Of a stretch of 40,724 nucleotides of DNA, positions 21,056 through 29,600 are shown piece by piece; positions within the stretch are counted from its first letter, which is position 1, and the number at the start of each line of letters is the position of its first letter. Made by a program: the position numbers and the translations under genes. The notes below the pieces were generated by a model. That model saw only the letters and a list, made by a program, of their open reading frames with translations, was not told where the DNA came from and searched no databases. Origin of the DNA: a virus; IMG/VR virus record IMGVR_UViG_3300037245_000452, positions 1 to 40,724 of that record; one strand, 5' to 3'.

Positions 21056-21982
21056 ATGAAATTCAAACAGGCGTACTCACTGTGGCAAGGTTGGTTGGAA
21101 GATAATCTGAAGGTCAGTACAAGTCAACCCATGTTATCTCGCTATGAGCGGCATCTGAGGCGGTCTATTTGCAATAAGGACCTGACTGATCTAACAGAGC
21201 CAATGGTGCGTGGGATGATTCAAGGCTGGCGGCGAAAGAAGCTGAGTTATCCTTCCATCCGTCAGAACGTAAATGTAATTAATTCAATTTATACAGGCAT
21301 GCGGGAAATTGGCCTTTGGACAGGCAGCAGCCCTTTGAAAGGTATGCGTATCAGGGAATCACAAGCCCGGCGGGAGTGTACCTTAACTAAGGGCCAGTGT
21401 TTGGCCATTCTCAATGAGTTCAAAAAGACCCGTGAGAATTACTACTGGCTGGCTATCTTTTGCTGGCGAGGCGGCATGCGGCCCTCAGAGGTACTTCGTA
21501 TCAGGCCCATGGACATTAATCAGGCAGAAGGCTACATCAATATCTTGGACGTTAAAAACCCAAAGGGTATTAAGAAAACACGCCGGGTGTATTATGACTC
21601 AGCCCCTATGTTGAAGACAGCTGTCAAGTGGGTGCTGGAATTCCCCGATAAGCGTGACTTCGTATTTCCGAAATACGTTGACAACCGGTACGTCCGAAAA
21701 GTGTTTGAAAAACTTGGCCATAACGTTGGTATCAATAACCGTGATCGAGTAAACAGGGTATCGCTTTATACCCTTCGTCACTCCTATGCGACTCAGGCCC
21801 TTAACTTTGGGGCGAACGTGAAAGACGTTCAGTCCATGTTAGGGCATGACTCTCTTGATTCTACGATGCACTATGTGCATGCTGTAACGGATGCCGCTAA
21901 ACGTGGACAGGCCATACTCGATAGCGGTCTGGACGCTCAACCGATAACGGAGAAACTGGAACTTTTAAAAGGAGGTATATAA
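21056..21982 (+). CDS. Tyrosine recombinase / phage integrase, 308 aa
   Basis: An N-terminal SAM-like core-binding domain (about 1-100) is followed by the catalytic domain. Active-site residues are visible: Arg142 in G-G-M-R-P-S-E, a Lys in K-N-P-K-G-I-K-K (about 170-174), Arg241 in L-Y-T-L-R-H-S-Y, His264 in M-L-G-H-D-S and the nucleophile Tyr273 in M-H-Y-V-H. The first His of the usual H-x-x-R box is Tyr238. TAGGAGGG precedes the start. It could integrate the phage or resolve genome multimers. No repressor gene is seen in the window, so temperate growth is unproven. Confidence 0.88.
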   Translation: MKFKQAYSLWQGWLEDNLKVSTSQPMLSRYERHLRRSICNKDLTDLTEPMVRGMIQGWRRKKLSYPSIRQNVNVINSIYTGMREIGLWTGSSPLKGMRIRESQARRECTLTKGQCLAILNEFKKTRENYYWLAIFCWRGGMRPSEVLRIRPMDINQAEGYINILDVKNPKGIKKTRRVYYDSAPMLKTAVKWVLEFPDKRDFVFPKYVDNRYVRKVFEKLGHNVGINNRDRVNRVSLYTLRHSYATQALNFGANVKDVQSMLGHDSLDSTMHYVHAVTDAAKRGQAILDSGLDAQPITEKLELLKGGI

Positions 21983-22326
21983 TGGGAGTAATCAGAGGCA
22001 AAAACGGAGGCTTATACAAGGACTACGATGACTGGTATGACAACGGCCCCGGCTCAGAGGCCTTTAAGCGCAAGCTCTTGAGCCGAAAGGCATTGCCGTT
22101 TCCAGACCTCTCACCAAAATCTCAAGGGCCTACAATGCCCCCAAAGAAAAGGAGCTATGAAATGGCAAGTAGAGAAATCTTAGCAAACTTCATTGGCAGA
22201 TGCTTTAAGCTGGGGATTCCCTCAAAAGATTGTTCACAACTTATTGCGATCATAGAACCAGACCCTGACAAGCTGATTGAAGCTCTGAGGGTATGGTTAG
22301 AAAGGAATGACGACAATGCCGCATAA
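21982..22326 (+). CDS. Hypothetical protein, 114 aa (possible internal start)
   Basis: The start shares one base with the integrase stop, after AGGAGG. The first 60 residues are basic, Gly/Pro-rich and probably flexible. The last 54 form a helical domain (I-L-A-N-F-I-G-R-C-F-K-L). An internal ATG at 22162 preceded by AAAAGGAG could make the helical domain alone. Function is unknown. Confidence 0.55.
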   Translation: MGVIRGKNGGLYKDYDDWYDNGPGSEAFKRKLLSRKALPFPDLSPKSQGPTMPPKKRSYEMASREILANFIGRCFKLGIPSKDCSQLIAIIEPDPDKLIEALRVWLERNDDNAA

Positions 22327-22531
22327 AAGAGGAATCCGAATCGACAAGCTGAACAGTGACCTGTACCGACTGATACTGTTCGGGCATTTCAGCCATGGTT
22401 TTCAGTCCCAAGAAATCACTAATATCCCTCGAATTGACTTGGAAGATATGAGAGATAAGATTGATGAACAGTTAGTTTCAGAGCAGTACTCGAAAGCTGA
22501 AGCTTTGGCAGCGGTCGGCAAGAATGGTTAA
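22316..22531 (+). CDS. Small hypothetical protein, 71 aa, last gene of the left arm
   Basis: ATG 22316 is preferred over 22307 because AAAGGA is then about ten bases upstream. The product is basic at its N-terminus, then helical and acidic (L-E-D-M-R-D-K-I-D-E-Q). It ends four bases before the bidirectional terminator, making it the last gene of the + strand operon. Confidence 0.55.
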   Translation: MPHKRGIRIDKLNSDLYRLILFGHFSHGFQSQEITNIPRIDLEDMRDKIDEQLVSEQYSKAEALAAVGKNG

Positions 22532-22534
22532 ACA

Positions 22535-22579
22535 AAAAGCCCGGTCCCTATTTGCAGTAGGTGGCCGGGCCTTAATTTT
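22535..22579. terminator. Bidirectional intrinsic terminator between convergent arms
   Basis: GCCCGG (22539-22544) pairs with CCGGGC (22565-22570), and the inner CCTA (22547-22550) pairs with TAGG (22558-22561). On the + strand the stem is followed by CTTAATTTT. On the - strand it is followed by TTTTTGTTT. The position between the last + gene and the last - gene fits a shared terminator. Confidence 0.85.
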
Positions 22580-22661
22580 GGGGGCTGCTGGAATTTAATC
22601 CTAAGCCAAACGGCATACAGACTTACGCCCCCGGTGTTCTTTAGTCCTAATCGATTAGTAC
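22580..22661. other. Non-coding junction with inverted repeat and palindrome
   Basis: This stretch between the terminator and the last - strand gene encodes nothing convincing. It contains GGGGGC (22580-22585) complementary to GCCCCC (22627-22632). It also holds a perfect 12-bp palindrome CTAATCGATTAG (22647-22658) that extends outward as an imperfect AGT...ACT pairing. It lies about 0.7 kb from the recombinase gene. Confidence 0.6.
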
Positions 22662-22898
22662 TTAAGCTGTAACAATACTCCAGAGATACTTCCCGGCCAA
22701 AGCTATAAGGCCAGTCACTCCTAAGTTCCTGCTCCATGCCCAATTACGTTTAAGCCGTTTCAAATCGGCCCCGTGTAATTGACACATAGCAAATCCCTTT
22801 CCTTCCATGGTAGACTTCAATGACTTCTGGTCGGTTCGCATGTTACCCATCCGCTCGTCTAATCGGATTAGAAGTTCATCTCTTTCCTCCGCATTCAT
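22662..22898 (-). CDS. Small coiled-coil membrane protein, XhlA-like, 78 aa
   Basis: The N-terminal part is a charged helix (E-E-R-D-E-L-L-I-R-L-D-E-R-M). The C-terminal part, about residues 56-75, is a single hydrophobic segment. This layout resembles small haemolysin XhlA-like or lysis-associated phage proteins. AAAGGAG precedes the start. It lies immediately downstream of the holin, which supports a lysis role. Confidence 0.6.
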   Translation of the reverse strand: MNAEERDELLIRLDERMGNMRTDQKSLKSTMEGKGFAMCQLHGADLKRLKRNWAWSRNLGVTGLIALAGKYLWSIVTA

Positions 22899-23324
22899 TT
22901 AATCTCCTTTCTTTCTGCTCATGAAGTCAGCGATCCTACGATAACCAAATGCAGAACCAACTGCTATTCCTAACATCCAGTTATACCAATCTGGACATTC
23001 CTTCAAAGCTGAGAAACCATCTCTCACTATTCCCTGAAAGTCAATACCCCACATCACCGGCATAAAACTCAAGACCGCTGGGATCGATAGAAGTAAAGTA
23101 AACCATTCATCCTTCCATCCAGAGTTAGTGATGCTCAGGTTTTCCCATGCTATGTCAGCCTTCTGACCTGTTTCAAGCCGGGCAATCTTTGCGTTCACCT
23201 GTGCTGTAGCAATTAGAAGATCACCTTTCAGCTTTGCACTTTTACGTTGCTGCCAGCCGTCCACTATCGCAGTGACCGGCGCAAGTATGCCAGCAAATGC
23301 TTGTTTAACAAATCCCCAAATCAT
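22899..23324 (-). CDS. Holin, three-transmembrane (GTA_holin_3TM-like) type
   Basis: A hydrophobic, Gly/Ala-rich N-terminus is followed by a charged helix (about residues 20-70). Then come W-K-D-E-W-F-T-L-L-L-S-I-P with two hydrophobic helices and D-W-Y-N-W-M-L-G-I-A-V-G-S-A-F-G-Y-R-R before a basic tail. This is the layout of the common phage holin family related to PF11351. It would form lesions in the inner membrane at lysis. A GGAGGG site precedes the start. Confidence 0.72.
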   Translation of the reverse strand: MIWGFVKQAFAGILAPVTAIVDGWQQRKSAKLKGDLLIATAQVNAKIARLETGQKADIAWENLSITNSGWKDEWFTLLLSIPAVLSFMPVMWGIDFQGIVRDGFSALKECPDWYNWMLGIAVGSAFGYRRIADFMSRKKGD

Positions 23325-23602
23325 TATACCCTCCGATCCTCAGGATCACTATTCGGGTAACCTTCCGGTAACCACTTCCTAATAATATCCCAAGTGTTTG
23401 GTTTGCGGTTCTTCATTAGAACCGATATATTTATCTCGTATTTTCCTATACGAGCGCCATGTACTTTCTCTTTCACCCAATCAAAAGGATCGTCCAGCAT
23501 GTTGCCTATCTTCTTTAGACACCACCGCCAGCCCTTTTTGTTCTTCTTTTCCTGAAGCATATCCCAATCTGCTTGCATTTCTTCCCATGTCTTAATTGGC
23601 AT
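23324..23602 (-). CDS. Hypothetical late-operon protein, 92 aa
   Basis: The product is Trp- and Lys-rich (K-T-W-E-E-M, G-W-R-W-C, P-F-D-W-V-K) and ends in a polar acidic tail. It overlaps the giant virion gene by 11 bases and shares a base with the holin start region. AAAGGAG precedes the start. It may belong to the lysis or the ejection set. Confidence 0.55.
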   Translation of the reverse strand: MPIKTWEEMQADWDMLQEKKNKKGWRWCLKKIGNMLDDPFDWVKEKVHGARIGKYEINISVLMKNRKPNTWDIIRKWLPEGYPNSDPEDRRV

Positions 23603-26600
23603 TCATCTGCTCCTTTCGCTTCTCCATTAGTTTATTAATCTTCTCCACGTTGACCCGCATTAACTCATTACGTTCATGCTGTAACTTGTTAAGCTCTTTA
23701 CGCTTCTGCGTGACAGGCTTTGTGGAGTTATAGATACGATTCTCTTTTGTCTTGAGAGTCCGAAGCCGCAGCTTCACAAACTCAGTCTTGAACTTCGCAG
23801 CCAGAACCGGCTTATGCTCTTTCCGGTAGGCCCGTTGTGCTTGAAATCCACTTTCCTTTTTAATATGGTTAATGGACTTATGAGCCTTATCAACCGCAGT
23901 CGCAAGCTTCCAGAACATCTCATCGTATTTCGTACGTCTGGCCGGGCCGGTACCTTTATAGAAACGGCCAACACCGGTTAGATACTTTATGGTTTCTACA
24001 TCTAAAGGATCATCCGGTGCGTTGGTAATCCAGTCATAAGCCAAGTCAATACCCTGAAACGTAGCGACACCAAGGTACGAGAAGTAATCCTTGAATATCT
24101 TTTCAATTCGGATAGGCTCCTGCCATGCTTCTGGCAGCCCGGCGGCCTCAGCGGCCTTACCAAGCGCCTTAGCTGTGACTGAGGTTCTACGGTCGAATAC
24201 TAAATTAGCATCGATTCCCTGCAACCGGCGGGGAACAATCGGGGCCTCCGTAAAGAAGTCTTTATTCATGTACTGCTGTACAATCGGCTTAAGAGCCTGT
24301 GGGATCATATTGAATCCAAACATATCCATCATAGCGAATGTCAGGAATCGTTTAACCTCATCGTTGTCAGTTCGCTGGTCGATAAAGCGTTCCCATAGAA
24401 CCACTGGGGCCTTACCGGCTATCGTACCGATCTCAAAAGGTGAAGGTATTTGTACGTGACCGGGTATGCCGGGGAGATCATAGAAGTGAAAGTAATACCA
24501 CTTCTCATCATCCGTCAGACCCTTGTAGCGATCATCGTCCCGGTACAATAGATGGTTGCCAATTGAGAGCATACCTATCATTGTTGCGGTCAGATAGAAG
24601 TTGGCCATATGAGCCTTCCCCTTCTTAACGTTGGTACCTTCTCTACCCAGCTTATAAAGTCCCTGTATACGAGCATTCAGGAACGGCACAGTATGAATGA
24701 ACGTGCGGAGGAACCGGTTGCGTGAGGTCCTATGAAAATCCAGTAGGTCCTTTGCAGCAAAGCCAGCCTCTTGCGCTGTGGCTCCCTTCTTACGCTTAAC
24801 TCGGTAGAGTCCAACACGGGCAGCGTTCTCTGAGATGTCACCCATCTTATTATAAAGGTCAAGCCACGACATCGGATTAAGAACTTGCTTTGCCATGCCC
24901 AGTATATTGCCCTTCTTAAATGGAGTCGTACGTCTTCCTTTCAAAGCTTCCTTGCGTAGGCTTTCAATACCCTTCGAACTGGTTGATAGTATATCACGTT
25001 GATGGTAGGCACCACTGAAGGACCCACCAGTCGATCTATATTCCTTACTGATCTCTGTGTTAAAGGCTGTGTCATACATACCAACCAAAGAAGTCCAGAT
25101 CGGTATAAACTCTTTTTCCAGAGTAGCGGTTGTAAGTGAATCACGTAAAAAGTTAGCCAGTCGAAAGGCCGGGTTCTGCGTAACGGCGAACGTCAGCCAG
25201 CGCTTAGGAGCGGTCACAATAGAACTGAAGGCTCCCTGAGTCATATCGTCCATTGCCATAATAGCATTGAAGGCCATTTTATCATGGACTTGCCAGTAGT
25301 GAGTCTTACCCTTGATCTTTACGTCAAGTACCATACGACCGGTTTGATCCGTGGTTGGTTCGGCCAGCCCTAAGTCATGCAGCAGCTTAACTGCTTTTAG
25401 TCTGGAGGTATTTTTAAGGGCTGCGTGGACACCCTGTGCGTAGGCACCTAATAGATTCGACATAGGATCAGCAACGTTCTCTCTGCCACCAGCGAGTTTA
25501 TGAATACCCTTGATCTTGGCCGGTGTACCGGGATGCAGGATCATAACATCAGTTCCTTGAATATCATCCATGACCCTAAAGAATGGCACGTATGTTTCAC
25601 GTTGCCACTCAGACCGGGTTTCTGAATTGATAAGGTTACCCTGCTCCATAATATCCAGTACAGACACATTGATCTCTTTCAGCCGGGCCTCTGCTTCTTT
25701 CCACGCCTTCTTATTCGTATCATAGAGCTTCTGCGTAGACTCCATCAGATTATCAATTACTTCCTGATCATTTAGATCCTTCCCCTGACCATCGGTACCA
25801 AACAGATTCTTTCGTCCCTTCTTAAGCATTTCCTGAGCCGACTTCCCCATCATTCGGTACATAAACAACTCAGCATCGGAACCAAGGTTCTCAAATACGT
25901 TCATTAGACCGCCAACCTTCTGGTCAGCTTTGTTGTATTGGACCCAGTTATTCACCCATTGCAAACGACCATCATAAAGAAGTGATCGAAAGATGTTTGT
26001 GAAGTTGGTTACCATATTGAAAGAGAGATATGCGTCCTCACTTGACTTGATGTTACCCTTCTTGTCCTGAAGCTGTTTCAATCTGTAAAGCGGATCGGCC
26101 ATTGCCTCAGCAATCTTGCCTCCTAAGTTGTCGAACGCAGAAGCCACCTTTTGGCCAAACGACTTCTTTTGGATACCCAAATGCTTTAGCTGTTGCCACT
26201 GCTTTGGCGTTACCTGACTCTGGACAGATTTTCGCATTGAGAGTTTAAGTGGCTCCAACATAGGTATCTCTATTGCGGAATAGTCTTGAAGCTCAGTATC
26301 CGTGGCATAAAAGAATTGAAAGTCCACATCACGACCATTCCATATCGGAAGGTCCCGGCCATGGGCTTGATGAAATTCCTCTGTGACCTTGAGCGAAGTT
26401 TTCCCTTCGATCTCTGGAATAACAATTGCGATATCCAGATCGCTCTTTTTGGTAGCGGTCCCTTTCGCCTCTGAACCGATTATATACATCGCATCGATAT
26501 CACCAGCGTAAATTCCCTCATTTTCGAAGGGATTGAGCTTTGTGAACGAATCGATGACAAATGAGGCAGAAATAGCCTTACCAGTGTCCACTGGCTGGAC

Positions 26601-29600
26601 GATCTCACCCTTTGGTATATCCTTACCTTCGGTTTTTGTGATCGTTGGCTCAGCGGCCTCTAAGCGTGGTTTAATTAGATTAGCTTCCTGAATGGCCTTT
26701 GCGTTGGCTTTCGCCTCAGCGCCGGTCAGAATCTTAGGTATTGAGAGGTTCCCCATCCCATTTCCACAGTTCGCTTGACATTGAGTATTCAGTTTGCCGT
26801 TGAAGCACTTAGCCTCATTCAGGCAACAAGTCTTATTTCGAAGTGATGGGTCCTTTTCCAGTATCTCTTTGACTGATACCGATTTGTAACTCATGTTTTC
26901 GTAGCCCTCAGGTGTATTTGCTTTGTCACCATGAAATAATGTAATGACACCCACCCGGTTGTTTTTGCCATGCTCTACAAAGTCGGCGGGATTCTTGGCC
27001 ACAACTCTGACATGGACGTTGGGATACTTCTTGGCCAGCGCATAAGCTGTACTGTGATCCATGCCGGTGCCTTCGGTGTCAATCGACACGTTGATCGTAA
27101 TACCAGTATGGGCGAAGTCCTCCACGAACTCAGGCCGTTTAGTGATCGCTTTTATAGACAGGCCACGCTCCTTTGCGTGTTCCATCATCAGTTCCATCTG
27201 CGCTCTATGCGCCCCTCGAATATAATCTGAGAACGAGAATAGGCGTAGCCCACCACGTAGGTTGGCCTCGGCCACCATCTCATTTGAGAATACAAACTTA
27301 CCTTTGTTCTTACCCTTCTCGTTTTTCTTGATCAAATAATCATGGTACGGAATAGCGGTGACCATCGTCTTGACCTTTTCGTAGTCAACACGGGTCTTAG
27401 GTGCGCCTTCGTTATGCAGAATGACAGCGTTCCTTCTATTCTGTTCAACGTAGCAGTAGGAGCAGGGAACATCTATCCCTTCCTGCCGGGCCTGATTTGT
27501 CAACTCCACCCATATGCTAATCTCTGTCAGGTCCTTCAGTGATATATCCTTAGCCTCAAACTGCTTTTCCAACCAACCAGCAAACGCTTCGGTCTTCGGA
27601 CAGATGTTGCCGGGATCATAATTCCAGTATGTCTTATTGTTCTTTGAGAAGCCCTGAGCAGCTGCCTCATGTGGATTAGCCTCTACACCAAACAGGTAGC
27701 GATCCATTATGTTTTTATCTGAGTAGAAATATTTGTCAGATACGATGTCACGTTGGCCGCTGGCAATATCCTCAAACATGGACTGTACCTCAGTCTGTTT
27801 GGTATTATACCCTTTCAGCCTTAAGTAGATCGCCTTGGCCGCTTGCGTAATCTTCTGAAACGCTTTGGTCAGACCACTGGTCGGAGCCACGTTATGGCCA
27901 AGGTACCACTCAGCATAACTTGTGGCGAACCAGCGCTGCCAGTCAACCGGCTTCTTTACGTCCTTCGGTTTGGTCTTCAGCCATTCATTATATAGGCCCT
28001 TAGCCTCACCCTTCTTCAGAAGTCGCCGGGCGGCGAAGTAACCAAATTCTTCCAGAAAGTGACCCACATCCCCATCCTTGTACATGGTGACGACATGCTT
28101 GGCATCTTGCTTTAGCTCACCAAACTTCTTAAGCTGAGTCATAGAGGTGCCTTTTTCTTTTGAAAAGAAAACACCAAAATGCTCCTTGTAGGCAGCTGGC
28201 ATGCTCTCCATGTAGGCCTCTATGAAAGCGACCTGATTTTCTGACAGGTTTCCCCGTTTACGTAAAGAAGCGGGACGCTTCGCTGTCCCTATAGACGGAT
28301 GCAACGGGTGCGGTGATACGCCCACCGGTTTCCCGGTTTTATCCGTTAACGGAGAAGCCTCGATACCGTTCATGACCTTGCGTTGGTCGGCACTGAGAAA
28401 GGAAGCGCCCTTTGCTTCCGGTCTGAGAATTGCGGTTTTCATCGCCCCGATGATACCGTCAAGCTGGCCCATTTCGTTAACGGGGAATCCCAGCTTAGCA
28501 GCAATTTTCTTAAGTGCCGCTTGGACCTTAGATCGAAGAGTCGGGTTCTTTGAGGCCTCATAAGTTTCAATTAAAATCTCTTCCGCTGCCCGATTCCTAT
28601 CAAGGCCGTCTGCCATGATCTTCTTTATTTGCTCAGGGTTCTGCTTTGCAACCGTGTCCCAAAGGCCGTCAAGGCTCACTCCAGTCGCCTTTGCAAGTTC
28701 ATCCAGCTTCTGGTGACCTAACTCATGCCATGCCGATACAAGGCCACTGACAAGGGTCTGGTGCTGATCTGCAATGATATATGAGGTCTTGGTATTCGGA
28801 TCATAGAAGGCTACTGCATCCAGCTTTTTAAGCTCGGCCAGTTGCTCTTTGGATACAACATCTTTAAGGTCGTCCAATGTTTCGACCACCTTCATGTTGC
28901 CAAGATTTAGCTTCTTTGATTTCTTTGCAATACGCTCTTCAATTAAGGTTTTGAGTTGTGCTTTATCCTTGACCTTTTTGCCCAGCTTTTCGGCCTTCTC
29001 AATAAACTCCTTTGAGGTAGTCTTCAGTTTAAGCTGCTCGGACTTGGTAACGCCGTAGGCTGCGGTTGATTCATCCACTGATTTAAAACCACTCACCTTC
29101 GAATCAAAGCCACGTTCTACAGTCTGCTTTGCAACCTCTTCATGCTGGGCCTCAGTTAGAGTGTCCAGTATAGCAAAATGAGAGGTTCCAGTCAGGACAG
29201 TTCCGTCAGAAAATCGCAGCGCTGCCTTTAGGTCAGCCGGTTTCTTGACTGCCTCTTTCTTCTCTGCTGCTTTTCGGCGTTGCTCTGCAAAGGCTTGATC
29301 CATCCTCTTGGCCTTTGTTTCAGAGATACCCGCCGCTTTGCGTTGTGCCTTTCTGCGATAGCTCGGTTTGATCTTTTTCTCTTCTTCTGCGGCTTTGGTT
29401 TTGGCCTCAATGGCCTCTTGCTCTTTTTCAAACTGCTCGGATACCGATTCAATCTCACCGATTAACGACTCCTGCGCTTTTGCTGTTTCATCGATTACCT
29501 TTTCGGTTTCCTTTTTAGCTTTTTCTGCTTCACGTTCATTAGCTTTTGCTGTCTTCTCTGCTTCCTTGGCAGCTTTCTCAGCCTCTTCTGTTTCGGTCTT

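Noticed and set aside
22528-22743. Minus-strand open frame over the terminator
   Set aside because: It overlaps the intrinsic terminator and the coiled-coil membrane gene, has no good ribosome site and low-plausibility composition.
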